Shown here piece by piece: positions 24,566 to 32,948 of a stretch of DNA of 64,000 nt. The notes beneath the pieces are model-generated. The model saw only the letters and a list, made by a program, of their open reading frames with translations. It did not search any database and was not told the origin of the DNA. The stretch lies in NCBI RefSeq assembly GCF_014190805.1, contig NZ_JACHVQ010000003.1:186001-250000 (forward strand), read 5' to 3'. How positions within the stretch are numbered: position 1 is the first letter of the stretch; every line of letters begins with the position of its first letter. The position numbers were made by a program, and so were the translations under genes. This DNA comes from Flexivirga oryzae (GTDB lineage: Bacteria > Actinomycetota > Actinomycetes > Actinomycetales > Dermatophilaceae).

Positions 24566-25703
24566 GCAATTGGCGATCCATCGGCTTCGTGCCCGGAAAC
24601 CGTTGGACGAGAGCGCTGTCGACCGTTTCCTCCAGCACCACCAGGTGCCTGTGGTCGAGGGGGAGATGTGCACGTTCCTCTTCCGCGGCAACGCCGACGA
24701 GGTGTGGGTACGACACCGCATCGTCGGCCAGCCCCAGCGCGTCCCGATGCGCCGCCTGGGCGACACCTCGCTGTGGTTCGTCGTCCTGGAGTTGCCCGCC
24801 GGTTCACGGGTCGAGTATCAACTCGAGATCCGACGCGGCGACCACCACGAGCAGGGCAACGACCCGCTCAACCCGCACGTGGCGAACAGCCCGGTCGGCT
24901 CGTCCTCGGTGTGCCAGGCCACGGGCTACGTGGTTCCGGACTGGGTGCACCCGGATCCTGATGCTCGATCTGGCGAAATCGTCGATCTGACAGTGCAATC
25001 CAAGGCACTGCGACGTCAAAGCGAATGCCGTGTCTACCTGCCCGCGCGGTTCCGCAGCACGCACCGTTACCCGCTGCTGATCGTCCACGACGGCGACGAC
25101 TACCTGCACTACGCGGCGATGAAGACCGTGCTGGACAACTTGATCCACCGACTGGACATGGCCGAGACCGTGGTGGTCTTCACCAACCCCGGCGATCGCA
25201 ACCGCGAATACGCCAACTCCGTGCAGCACGCGCGTTTCATCACCAAGGAACTATTGCCGACGGTGGAAGAGCAATTCCCTTTACTGGCAACCCCTTCGGG
25301 ACGTTGCCTGATGGGCGCGTCCTTCGGCGCTGTGGCCGGCCTTTCGACGGCATACCGGCACCCGGACGTCTTCGGGTCGCTCATCCTGCAGTCCGGATCG
25401 TTCGTCTTCACCGATATCGGCACCGAGCACGGCGGTGGCCCGGCGTTCGACCCGGTGGTGCGCTTCATGAACCGCTACCGCACCGCCCCGCGCAAGGTCG
25501 CGGGCCGGTTGTTCGTTTCATGTGGAACGTACGAGGACCTGATCGTCTACGACCGCTCGATGGTGCCCGTCTTCGAACGCGCGGGCATGCGGGTCCGGTA
25601 TGTCGAGGCGCGTGACGGCCACTCCTGGGAGGACTGGCGCGACCGGCTGCGTGACGCGCTCTCCTGGATCTACCCCGGGCCGCACAAGTACGTCTACGAG
25701 TAA
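24558..25703 (+). CDS. Alpha/beta-hydrolase esterase with N-terminal Ig-like domain (Fes-like)
   Basis: 381 residues. An N-terminal beta domain (about 25-130) with VWVRHRIVGQPQRVPMRRLGDTSLWFVVLELPAGSRVEY resembles the E-set domain of enterochelin esterase. The hydrolase domain has YPLLIVHDGDDYL, nucleophile Ser in MGASFGAVAGL and catalytic His in EARDGHSWEDW. No signal peptide is seen, so it should act in the cytoplasm. It overlaps the S51-like gene and ends the three-gene unit. Siderophore esterase activity is one option, but no siderophore genes are in view. Confidence 0.85.
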   Translation: MAKQLAIHRLRARKPLDESAVDRFLQHHQVPVVEGEMCTFLFRGNADEVWVRHRIVGQPQRVPMRRLGDTSLWFVVLELPAGSRVEYQLEIRRGDHHEQGNDPLNPHVANSPVGSSSVCQATGYVVPDWVHPDPDARSGEIVDLTVQSKALRRQSECRVYLPARFRSTHRYPLLIVHDGDDYLHYAAMKTVLDNLIHRLDMAETVVVFTNPGDRNREYANSVQHARFITKELLPTVEEQFPLLATPSGRCLMGASFGAVAGLSTAYRHPDVFGSLILQSGSFVFTDIGTEHGGGPAFDPVVRFMNRYRTAPRKVAGRLFVSCGTYEDLIVYDRSMVPVFERAGMRVRYVEARDGHSWEDWRDRLRDALSWIYPGPHKYVYE

Positions 25704-25853
25704 CCCTGCGGGTTGACCAGTCCCAGCCGCAAGGCGGCACGCGTACTCGACCCGCAGACCCGCTGCGTTCGGATCGCAGCGCCGTCGCAGTGACCTCGCA
25801 GCGCACCTGAGGACGGTGGTTCCTGATCACAGCGGAACCAGGAGGAAACCACC

Positions 25854-26885
25854 ATGCGCAGGACACACTTCAAGCTCACCGCGGCGCTGGTCGCGGCACC
25901 GACCCTCTTGCTCGGCGCCGGCGCGCTCACCGCCGCACCGGCGCACGCGGCCACCGCCCGCAACGGCGTGTGTGAGACCGGCGAATTCTGCCTCTACTAC
26001 AACTCGAACGAAGCCGGCTCCCTGTCGGACTTCAGCACGTCGATCAGCGACTACGGCGCCACCCAGCCGAGTTGCTACGACTTCAAGGGGCCGGGCAACG
26101 GTAAGGGCCTGTGCGTCAAGAACAACGCCGCATCGGTGTGGAACCGGACCGGCAAGACGGTCACGGTGTACTACAACTCCGGCTATGCGGGCGCGTCGCA
26201 GAAGTTCGCTTCCGGAGCCAAGGGCAACCTCAACTCGACACTGAAGAACAACAACGCGTCCCACCGCATCGGCGCCGCGCCCGCCAGCGTCCACGGCATC
26301 GACGTCAGTGACAACAACGGCACGATGAACTGGGCGAGCCAGTACTCCTCGGGGGTCCGTTTCGCCTACGTGAAGGCGACCGAGGGAAGCACCTGGACCG
26401 ATCCGACGTACTCCCGCAACTACAAGGGCGCCCGCAACGCCGGCATGATCCGCGGCGCGTACCACTTCGCCAACCCGGCGGGTGCGTCCGGCAAGGTGCA
26501 GGCCGACTGGTTCATCAACCACGGTGGCGCGTGGAAGGCCGACGGCTACACGCTGCCCGGAGCACTCGACGTCGAGGGCACCTGTTACAGCAAGACACCC
26601 GCTGCGATGGTCAGCTGGATCAAGGCGTTCGTCGCGGAGTACAAGGCCCGCGAGGGTCGCACCCCGGTGATCTACACGAACCGGTCCTGGTGGCAGGACT
26701 GCACGGGCAACAGCACGGCGTTCCACAGCAGCGCGCTGTGGTTCGCGCACCCGGGCACGCTCGGCACGCTCCCCGGCGGTTGGGGCAAGCAGACGATCTG
26801 GCAGTACGCCGTCACGAACAACCTCGACCAGGACCGCTTCAACGGGTCCGCGGCCGCGCTCAAGTCGTTCGCCAACAACAGCTGA
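25854..26885 (+). CDS. Secreted GH25 muramidase with N-terminal I36-like domain
   Basis: 343 residues with a Sec signal peptide ending PAHAAT (about residue 32). Residues 35-135 form a Cys-containing beta domain (CETGEFCLYYNSNEAGS, VTVYYNSGYAG) like peptidase-inhibitor family I36/crystallin-type domains. Residues 145-340 are a GH25 lysozyme: HGIDVSDNNGTMNW with the first catalytic Asp, FAYVKATEGSTW, and GALDVEGTCY with the Asp-Glu pair. It would hydrolyse peptidoglycan outside the cell. The ribosome binding site AGGAGG follows a TGGTTCC/GGAACCA hairpin at 25817-25840 that could affect translation. Confidence 0.9.
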   Translation: MRRTHFKLTAALVAAPTLLLGAGALTAAPAHAATARNGVCETGEFCLYYNSNEAGSLSDFSTSISDYGATQPSCYDFKGPGNGKGLCVKNNAASVWNRTGKTVTVYYNSGYAGASQKFASGAKGNLNSTLKNNNASHRIGAAPASVHGIDVSDNNGTMNWASQYSSGVRFAYVKATEGSTWTDPTYSRNYKGARNAGMIRGAYHFANPAGASGKVQADWFINHGGAWKADGYTLPGALDVEGTCYSKTPAAMVSWIKAFVAEYKAREGRTPVIYTNRSWWQDCTGNSTAFHSSALWFAHPGTLGTLPGGWGKQTIWQYAVTNNLDQDRFNGSAAALKSFANNS

Positions 26886-26892
26886 TCGACAA

Positions 26893-26931
26893 GGTATGGC
26901 GCCCGTCCGATGACCGGGCGGGCGCCATACC
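26893..26931. terminator. bidirectional terminator between GH25 and lipase genes
   Basis: Perfect 13-bp arms (26893-26905 and 26919-26931) around a 13-base loop. It lies between two convergent genes, in the 63-base gap. The arms contain GTATGGC and GCCATAC. Confidence 0.85.
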
Positions 26932-26948
26932 TCGACCGGCAGCGCTGA

Positions 26949-28268
26949 TCAGCTGCCCGAATAGACCTCCGGTGCCAGCGAATTCCCGGCCGGGATCGAC
27001 CCGCACGAACTCGGAGTAGCCTTGCCTGCGAACCGGTCGTTGATCCAGCCGATCGTCGAAACCGCCCACGGCACAGCGGCGCCCACGTGCGACAGCAGGC
27101 TCGGCTGGGTGTACTTCACCGGGGTGCCGGAGGCGCAGTACTGCCGCGCCAGGGTGCGCACGTCCCCGGCGATCATCACACCGTCACCGGCACCGATGCC
27201 CGCCTTGTTTCCGGGAGTGCCCTCCCAGAAGCCGCCGGCACCCTGCTCGATGAACATCGGCGTGGTCGGCGAGGGCCGCTGCCCGAGGTTGAGTTTGTTG
27301 ACCGCGTCCACGAACGGCTTCACCGAGTTCGGGTCGGCATACTGCGGCTTGACCATCTGCTGCCAGGTGATGAAGGGGTTGGCGAGCAGCCCCTCCGCGA
27401 TCGAATCGCTCTGGACACCGTTCATCACCTGCGTGCCCTTGGCATTGAGGTATGGCGAGACGTCGAACCCGAACGCGCGCGCCGCTCCGGCGACCGCCAT
27501 CGGCGCGACCCCGGCCCAGACAGGCGCACCGGAGACGTACTTCAGGTTGTGCGCCGGATCGACGAGCAGCCCACCCTCGGACGCTCCGACGAGCCGCTTG
27601 TTGACGTCGGGCGCGTACGACGGGGCGAGCGCGGCCGCCCAGTTGGTGCCGATCGCCCCGCCGGAGTAGCCGAACAGCGCCAGCTTGGTGCCGGTGTTCA
27701 CGTCGGTGCCGGCTGCGGTGCTGGCTGCGCGGATCGAATCCAGTGTGGTGGTGCCGTATTCAGGCCCGGCGGCGAAGTCGGCGGTGGGACCCTCGGTGTC
27801 GGGGACGATCACCGGATAACCCTGGAGCAGCATCGGGGCGATCAGCGTCGTCTCGACGTTGGCGATCACCCCGCCGGGGAAGCGCTGGTTGCCGGCGATC
27901 ACCCGCGACGGGCTGTCGGCGACGCTCAGCGAGTCGTAGAACGACTGGTACGACAGCGCGGCGCCTGCCTTCGCCTTCCCGGGCGGCAGGATCACCGACG
28001 TCACATTCGCGATCGGGGCGCCGACGGCGTTCTGGGTGCGGTAGAGGATCTGCTCGACCTTCAGCGGCAGCGAGATCCCGAGCAGGTGGTAGTCGATGGT
28101 GCGGGTGTCGAGCACCGCCCCCGGTGCGTATGACGCCAGCGGCTTGCTGCCGTGGTAGGTGAAGGAGCCGTCGGTCGCGGCGTGCGCCGGCGCAGCGGTG
28201 ACGCCGCCGAGAGCTCCCGCCGCGAGCGCGACGGCAACGGCCGTTCCGAACATCCGAGTGCGTGACAT
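26949..28268 (-). CDS. Secreted triacylglycerol lipase (secretory lipase family)
   Basis: 439 residues with a signal peptide ending PAHAAT. The nucleophile elbow is GYSGGAIGTNWA, and VIVPDTEGPTADFAAGPEYGTTTLDSIRAA is the family hallmark before it. FIEQGAGGFWEG and the C-terminal SHVGAAVPWAVSTIGWINDRF hold the likely Asp and His. It should hydrolyse lipid esters outside the cell. Upstream on the minus strand, TTGACC and an overlapping TACGCGTA/TAAGTAACTTA stretch may be a promoter and operator. Released fatty acids could feed the PHA genes elsewhere in the window, but that link is inference. Confidence 0.88.
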   Translation of the reverse strand: MSRTRMFGTAVAVALAAGALGGVTAAPAHAATDGSFTYHGSKPLASYAPGAVLDTRTIDYHLLGISLPLKVEQILYRTQNAVGAPIANVTSVILPPGKAKAGAALSYQSFYDSLSVADSPSRVIAGNQRFPGGVIANVETTLIAPMLLQGYPVIVPDTEGPTADFAAGPEYGTTTLDSIRAASTAAGTDVNTGTKLALFGYSGGAIGTNWAAALAPSYAPDVNKRLVGASEGGLLVDPAHNLKYVSGAPVWAGVAPMAVAGAARAFGFDVSPYLNAKGTQVMNGVQSDSIAEGLLANPFITWQQMVKPQYADPNSVKPFVDAVNKLNLGQRPSPTTPMFIEQGAGGFWEGTPGNKAGIGAGDGVMIAGDVRTLARQYCASGTPVKYTQPSLLSHVGAAVPWAVSTIGWINDRFAGKATPSSCGSIPAGNSLAPEVYSGS

Positions 28269-28385
28269 GACTCGTCCAATCGAGGGTGAGGGGGATCACA
28301 GAGCTCGTCTAAGTTACTTACGCGTAGGTCAATAGCGCAAGGGTGGGCCGAGCACATGTCGCCGGCAGCGTGGTGCTCGTTCCGG

Positions 28386-29936
28386 TCAGCCGGCGAGGTC
28401 CATCACGACCGGGCGAGGATCGCGGCGGGTGTCGGTGACGGCAGGGCCGGTGCGTCGCCACCACTGCGCGGTGGTCTGGAGGTCACTGCCGCTCAGCTCC
28501 GGGTGTGTCGCGAAGGTGTGCACGGCGGGGTGGCCGCTCATTCCTGCCGCGCGCACCACGTGAGGAGCCATCTCGGGCGAGGCCGGGAGTCCCGCCAGGT
28601 CGACGTCGGCCGGGACGCCACCGCAGCGAGAAAGCGCTGCCAGCAGGGCCCGGCGCTGCCTCGGCGCGGTCGCCAGCAGCTCGACCAGTCGACGCCGGTG
28701 CTTGTCGCGGGCGAGGTAGACGAGGCAGCCGGCCGCTGCGTCCCCGACATACGATTCGTGACCGTTGCCCAGGACCTCGAGACAGGCGTTGGCGAGCGTG
28801 TCCCGGTAGGGGCTGGCAGCCAGCAGCAGGGACGAATAGTGCCGTCGTTCGACGAAGTCGGGCGACAGCGCCTCCCGCAACAGCCGGTCGACCATGGGGT
28901 CCTCCAGCCCCGACTCCTGCAAGGCGGCCGCGCGATACTCGCGCAGGTTCGCCGGACTCTGCACGCGGGCACCCGCGGCCGTCAGAGCCGGGTACGTCCC
29001 GAGCCGACCGACGACCCGCTGCATGAGTTCGGCGGACAACCGTTGCGCAACCATGAACCCCGGCAGGCCCGTCCCCGGGCCTTCGGCGGCCACGTTGAGG
29101 ACGGCGCGGGTGAGCGCCGGGACCAGCTTCGCGGGCATCGTCTCCCGGCAGATCAGCCCCACCAGTGCGTATCCGACGCCCCAGCGGAGCTCTCCCTCGG
29201 CGCGCTCGAACCGCTGGATCAGCCACCGCACCACGTTCGGGTCGGAGGATGTCCCGAGGACGGCGAGCACATCCACCATCGGTTGCGTTCCGGGTTCGGC
29301 GCTCACGTCCTCCAGGACCCCCAGCACGATGCGGCTGATGCGCGGGTCGGCGAGCAGCAGTCCCAGGGCGTGCAGCCGGGTGGTGTACGCCTCGCGCACG
29401 GCACGCATGCTCTCCTCGACCAGCACCCGGACCCAGCTGCGCAGCAGTGACGGCGGCAGGACGGGCCCGGTCGGCTGGCTCACGATCTCCGCGAGCCGGG
29501 CCCAGTCGCTGCCGCTCATCGAACCCGAATCGATCCGGGTCTCCCACTCACCCAAGGCGTCGAACAGCTCGGGCCGGCGCAACTGCTCCGGACTCGGTGC
29601 CGGCGCGAGAGCACCGCCGAACATCTGGTCGAGCCCACCGCAGACACCCACCAGACGCCCGCGGGGCAGGCCGAGTGCGAGCTCGTATCCGCTGACGACC
29701 GACAAGGGAACGGGCTCGACCGCGGTCTCGTAACGACACAACGAGCTCTGGCCCACCAGGTGTCCGTGCGCCTCGAGTCGCTCGACGAACTGTGCCGCCG
29801 AACCGTGCGAACGCGCGAGCCGATTCACCCGCAGCAACCAGGAGACACGTGCGCCGGCGTCGATCGTGCGGCCGCGAATCGCCGTGGGGTCACGCAGAAT
29901 TCGGACCGGGCGTCCGTGACGGGGACCCCAGCTCAC
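28386..29936 (-). CDS. Large XRE-type regulator with helical repeat domain
   Basis: 516 residues. Residues 28-85 resemble a helix-turn-helix (ARVSWLLRVNRLARSHGSAAQFVERLEAHGHLVGQSSLCRYE, then YELALGLPRGRLVGVC). The remaining 400 residues are Leu/Ala/Arg-rich and helical, possibly HEAT- or TPR-like, with no enzyme motif. It starts at GTG 29936, overlapping the 3' end of the upstream ATP-grasp gene by 47 bases, so both may be co-transcribed. It resembles stand-alone actinobacterial transcription factors of unknown signal. Function is uncertain. Confidence 0.75.
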   Translation of the reverse strand: MSWGPRHGRPVRILRDPTAIRGRTIDAGARVSWLLRVNRLARSHGSAAQFVERLEAHGHLVGQSSLCRYETAVEPVPLSVVSGYELALGLPRGRLVGVCGGLDQMFGGALAPAPSPEQLRRPELFDALGEWETRIDSGSMSGSDWARLAEIVSQPTGPVLPPSLLRSWVRVLVEESMRAVREAYTTRLHALGLLLADPRISRIVLGVLEDVSAEPGTQPMVDVLAVLGTSSDPNVVRWLIQRFERAEGELRWGVGYALVGLICRETMPAKLVPALTRAVLNVAAEGPGTGLPGFMVAQRLSAELMQRVVGRLGTYPALTAAGARVQSPANLREYRAAALQESGLEDPMVDRLLREALSPDFVERRHYSSLLLAASPYRDTLANACLEVLGNGHESYVGDAAAGCLVYLARDKHRRRLVELLATAPRQRRALLAALSRCGGVPADVDLAGLPASPEMAPHVVRAAGMSGHPAVHTFATHPELSGSDLQTTAQWWRRTGPAVTDTRRDPRPVVMDLAG

Positions 29937-30726
29937 AGCGCACTCTCCGACGGCGACACCGCGTGGGCACTGGTCGCGGCGAGCACACGTCCAGCAGCTC
30001 CGGCACCAGGTGACTGGACGCCACGAACCGGGCGAGCACCTTCAGGACCTGCGGGTGACCGTCCGCATCGCGCCGGACCTGGACCGTCGCGGGGCCGGTG
30101 ACACCGAGCGCGCGGACCGCGGCGATCGCCAGCGACCTGACACCGCTGCGAGGGGCGGGCCGGTAGACCACCGGCAGGTATTCGGCACCGGGCACGTGGC
30201 GCTGGATCAGGTCGTCGTTGCGCAACGACGCCCAGTCCAGCTGGTCGGGACCCTGGACGACGCGGGACCGGCCGCCACCGGTGCGGGACTTGATGACCAG
30301 CGGCCCACCGAGGGCACCGAAGGCGGCAGCCGCGTCCGGGAAGTCCGCTGTCGTACCGAACGCGGGTGTGGGCACACCGCGTGCCTGCAACTGCCACGCG
30401 GTGTACAGCAGGTCCTGCGCGATGACGACCGGGCCGGCGCCGGCGACGACCACGTGGACCGCGGGATCGAACGCGGACTTGGCTGCGGCGATCTGCGGTA
30501 GCTCCTCCCGCAGGGTGGGGATGAGCACCGTGACGTTCTCCCGCAGACCGAGCTGCCGCAACGCGATGAGGCGGTGCGGGTCGCTCACCGGTGGCACCCG
30601 GTGGCCGGTGGCCGTGCTCGAAGGATGGTCCGCGTCGACGGCCACGACCGGGATCCGACGGTCGCGCAACTGGGTCAGCAGGGTCGCTCCGGCCGGTGCC
30701 GCGGCGCCGGTCACCATGACCTTCAC
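29890..30726 (-). CDS. Degenerate ATP-grasp protein
   Basis: About 278 residues from GTG 30726 (ATG 30717 also possible). The pre-ATP-grasp fold starts VMVTGAAAPAGATLLTQL. GGPLVIKSRTGGGRSR supplies the ATP lysine and Gly loop, and DLIQRHVPGAEY the linker. Where active members have EINAR, this has KVLAR, so both metal ligands (Glu and Asn) are missing. The protein ends soon after in a basic tail that overlaps the regulator's 5' end. It is therefore either a non-catalytic sensor-like ATP-grasp protein or a truncated pseudogene. Confidence 0.6.
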   Translation of the reverse strand: MKVMVTGAAAPAGATLLTQLRDRRIPVVAVDADHPSSTATGHRVPPVSDPHRLIALRQLGLRENVTVLIPTLREELPQIAAAKSAFDPAVHVVVAGAGPVVIAQDLLYTAWQLQARGVPTPAFGTTADFPDAAAAFGALGGPLVIKSRTGGGRSRVVQGPDQLDWASLRNDDLIQRHVPGAEYLPVVYRPAPRSGVRSLAIAAVRALGVTGPATVQVRRDADGHPQVLKVLARFVASSHLVPELLDVCSPRPVPTRCRRRRVRCELGSPSRTPGPNSA

Positions 30727-31034
30727 TTCGACGGCCCCGTCGTAGGTCCGCCCCACCAGGTGCCGTACCGCCGAACTGACGTATCGCCAAACACTTCGCG
30801 GGCCCCCCCACATGTTCCGAGTACTGCGCCATCGACGATGGCCGCCTGTCCGCAGAGCCCACGTGTGGGGGCGGTGCAACGCTGCCGGCGTCCCTACCGG
30901 CAGCTATGAGACGGATCGGTGTTCGTCGGACCTGGACCCCTCAAGCCCGCAGCGAACGCCAATGAACCTCAACTGCGAACAATGTACGCAGGCTGATCCG
31001 TTTTTCCAGCAGTTCCCACAATGCGACCCGTCCC
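30727..31034. other. 308-base intergenic gap between divergent ATP-grasp and TetR genes
   Basis: No credible gene is seen. GCGAAC occurs twice near 30953 and 30977, and GTACGCAGGCTG follows. Promoters for both flanking genes must lie here, but no clear -35/-10 pair stands out. Confidence 0.5.
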
Positions 31035-31770
31035 ATGGTGGCTGACTCGTCCGAGGAAGCCGCGGTACGCCGTACCGTTTCGAGCGGGACGACCCGACGC
31101 GCCCGCACCCGCATCGCGATCAAGGTGGCCCGCTCGAGAGCAACTGCGCGACAAGGGCGCCCGGGGCATCGGCATGCGCGCGGTCGCGCGCGCGGTCGAC
31201 ATACCACCGTCCAGCCTCTACCGGTTCTACCCGGATCGCGCCGCGCTGCTGGCCGAGTTACGCGTGGATGCCTACAGCTCGCTGATCGAGCAGCTCACGG
31301 ACGCCCGTCGGACGGCCGGCGATCGCAGCCCCGCCGGTCAGTGGCAAGCCATCACGTGCGCGTTGCGCGGCTGGGCCGTCGACAGCCCCGACCAGTTCGG
31401 CCTCCTCTACAGCATCCCGATGCACACCGAGGACGAGTGGACCGAACCGGTCTACGCCCAGCGCGCCCGGGCCGGCTCCCTTGTCGCCGGTGTGGTCGCC
31501 GACGCGATGGCGCGCAGTCAGCTCGTACCGCCGCCGGTCGGGAACCCGGTCGCAGCGCTGGTGCCGCCCTGGACGTCCGCCGACGGGGCGCCACTCGACC
31601 CGGTCAGCATCCAGATCACCTTGGGCGCCTGGGCAGCGTTGGTCGGACACCTGAGCCTCGAGCCGCACCGTCGCGCGATGATCCTCGACCCGCAGGCCTA
31701 TTACGAGGACTTCGTCCGCAGCGTGATGGTGGCGATGGGCTTCCGGCCGAACGCCATCCTCCGGCCATGA
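31035..31770 (+). pseudogene. TetR-family regulator with a +1 frameshift
   Basis: The N-terminus MVADSSEEAAVRR through RARTRIAIKVA is in the frame of ATG 31035. The rest, AREQLRDKGARGIGMRAVARAV then IPPSSLYRFYPDR, is in the next frame. Joined at the CCC run at 31129-31131 they make a normal TetR helix-turn-helix; one extra C explains the break. The C-terminal ligand domain (about 60-235) is intact, ending SVMVAMGFRPNAI. Either a real pseudogene or a base-calling or assembly error. ATG 31021 in the downstream frame gives an aberrant N-terminus. Confidence 0.75.
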
Positions 31771-31818
31771 CTCTCCGGTGGGGACGCGGTCACGTGACCG
31801 AGCGGTACGACATACAAG

Positions 31819-31847
31819 AATCCCGAGCCGCCGGGCGACTCGGGATT
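31819..31847. terminator. terminator between the TetR remnant and tRNA-Ala
   Basis: AATCCCGAG and CTCGGGATT are perfect 9-bp arms with an 11-base loop, with flanking AA and TT residues. It lies 6 bases beyond the tRNA-Ala 3' end and downstream of the convergent TetR gene, so it can serve both. Confidence 0.8.
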
Positions 31848-31853
31848 GTTCCG

Positions 31854-31926
31854 TGGAGCATAGCGGGCTCGAACCGCTGACCCCCGCCTTGCAAAGGCGG
31901 TGCTCTACCAACTGAGCTAATGCCCC
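31854..31926 (-). tRNA. tRNA-Ala (TGC)
   Basis: A 73-base cloverleaf on the minus strand. The acceptor GGGGCAT pairs with ATGCTCC, the D-arm is AGCTCAGTTGGTAGAGC, the anticodon loop in CCGCCTTTGCAAGGCGG reads TGC, and the T-arm is GCGGTTCGAGCCCGC. CCA is not encoded. It is paired with tRNA-Ile downstream of gyrA as in many actinobacteria. Confidence 0.95.
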
Positions 31927-31959
31927 GTGTTCAGTTGTCCCCTGTGGCGGGCCGAGGGT

Positions 31960-32088
31960 TCAGTTGCCGGCCGGCTTGTCGGCGGCCTGCGCCCAGAGGT
32001 CCTTGGTGTCCTTCTTCTGGCCGAGCTTCTGCTTCGCGACGACGGCTGCACCGGCGACGGCGATCAGCAGGGCGAGCTTCTTCAACAT
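31960..32088 (-). CDS. DLW-39 family small membrane protein
   Basis: 42 residues from the ATG at 32088, too short for routine gene finding. The first half is a hydrophobic helix (LALLIAVAGAAVVA) and the second half has KLGQKKDTKDLWAQAAD, which contains the Asp-Leu-Trp that names the family. DLW-39 genes are found beside the tRNA-Ile/tRNA-Ala pair after gyrA in actinobacteria, which fits exactly. Their function is unknown. It lies between the two tRNA genes in the same direction and probably shares their transcript. Confidence 0.9.
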   Translation of the reverse strand: MLKKLALLIAVAGAAVVAKQKLGQKKDTKDLWAQAADKPAGN

Positions 32089-32125
32089 GGTTTCCGGGCT
32101 CCGATCGTGGGCGGGACGGTGGTGG

Positions 32126-32199
32126 TGGGCCTAACAGGACTTGAACCTGTGACCTCTTCCTTATCAGGGAAGCGCTCTAACCGACTGAGCTATAGGCCC
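32126..32199 (-). tRNA. tRNA-Ile (GAT)
   Basis: A 74-base cloverleaf on the minus strand. The acceptor GGGCCTA pairs with TAGGCCC, the D-arm is AGCTCAGTCGGTTAGAGC, the anticodon loop in CTTCCCTGATAAGGAAG reads GAT, and the T-arm is ACAGGTTCAAGTCCTGT. It is the leading gene of the tRNA-Ile / DLW-39 / tRNA-Ala group. Confidence 0.95.
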
Positions 32200-32297
32200 G
32201 TGCACCGTCCGGCGTCCCGCGGCAGTCACCCCGGGCGCCGGACGAGACTATCTCACCGAGGCGGGCAGCACCAAAACGAGGGTGTATGACGCCCTGG

Positions 32298-32385
32298 CCT
32301 CGATACGCTCCTTCGTCGCTACCCTTCGGTACGCCCGCTCGTTCCTCGCGGCCTACTCTGGGCGCCGCCCGACCAGCGGTGAGGT
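32298..32385. repeat. Interspersed-repeat remnant between DUF3566 gene and tRNA-Ile
   Basis: CCTCGATACGCTCC at 32298, then CGCTCGTTCCTCGCGGCCTACTC near 32336, matches a common actinobacterial interspersed word family. CCTCGATACG also occurs at 20766. The reverse form GAGGAACGAG occurs at 23556. No gene is seen in 32200-32387. Confidence 0.5.
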
Positions 32386-32387
32386 TA

Positions 32388-32948
32388 TTAGTCGTCGGAC
32401 AGCGTCATCTGCACGCCGCCGACCAGCGAGGAACAGATGTTGTAGAGGAACGCACCGAGCGTCGCGAACGCCGTCATCAGCAGCACGTCGACCACCGCGA
32501 TCACCACCGACAGCGACACCACCCGGCCGAAGCCCACGTAGTCCATGATGTCGAAGCTCTTGCCGTTGGTCTCCAGCGTCCGCAGCAGGTCGTTGATGTT
32601 GTCCCAGACGCCCATGCCCTTCAGCACGATCCACAGCATCGCGACCATGACCACCATCGCGATGCCGATCGCCACCGAGAGCAGGAAGGCGATCTTCATC
32701 ACCGACCACGGGTCGACCCGCGAGACGGTCAGCCGCACCCGGCGCGGGGTGGTGCGGCCCGGGCGGCGACCGCCGCGCTGGGGTGCCGCTCGCCCCGGGG
32801 TCCGGGCCGCCGGGCGGCCGCTCTTCGGAGCCGGCCGCGGTGGCGTCGTGCGCTTCTTGCCGCCCGCTGCGGGACCGGGGAGCTTCACCGCCCCGGTGTC
32901 GGTCGCCGTCGTTCCGGCGCCCTTGGCGTCGGATCCGTCAGTGCTCAC
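32388..32948 (-). CDS. DUF3566 domain transmembrane protein
   Basis: 186 residues. The first 70 are a basic, Pro/Arg/Gly-rich disordered region. RRVRLTVSRVDPWSVMKIAFLLSVAIGIAMVV opens the DUF3566 domain, with two membrane helices flanking an extracytoplasmic loop (WDNINDLLRTLE) and ending VGGVQMTLSDD. The gene follows gyrA in most actinobacteria. Its GTG start overlaps the gyrA stop by 4 bases, so expression is coupled. A membrane-envelope role is suggested in the literature, but no mechanism can be read from the sequence. Confidence 0.9.
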   Translation of the reverse strand: MSTDGSDAKGAGTTATDTGAVKLPGPAAGGKKRTTPPRPAPKSGRPAARTPGRAAPQRGGRRPGRTTPRRVRLTVSRVDPWSVMKIAFLLSVAIGIAMVVMVAMLWIVLKGMGVWDNINDLLRTLETNGKSFDIMDYVGFGRVVSLSVVIAVVDVLLMTAFATLGAFLYNICSSLVGGVQMTLSDD

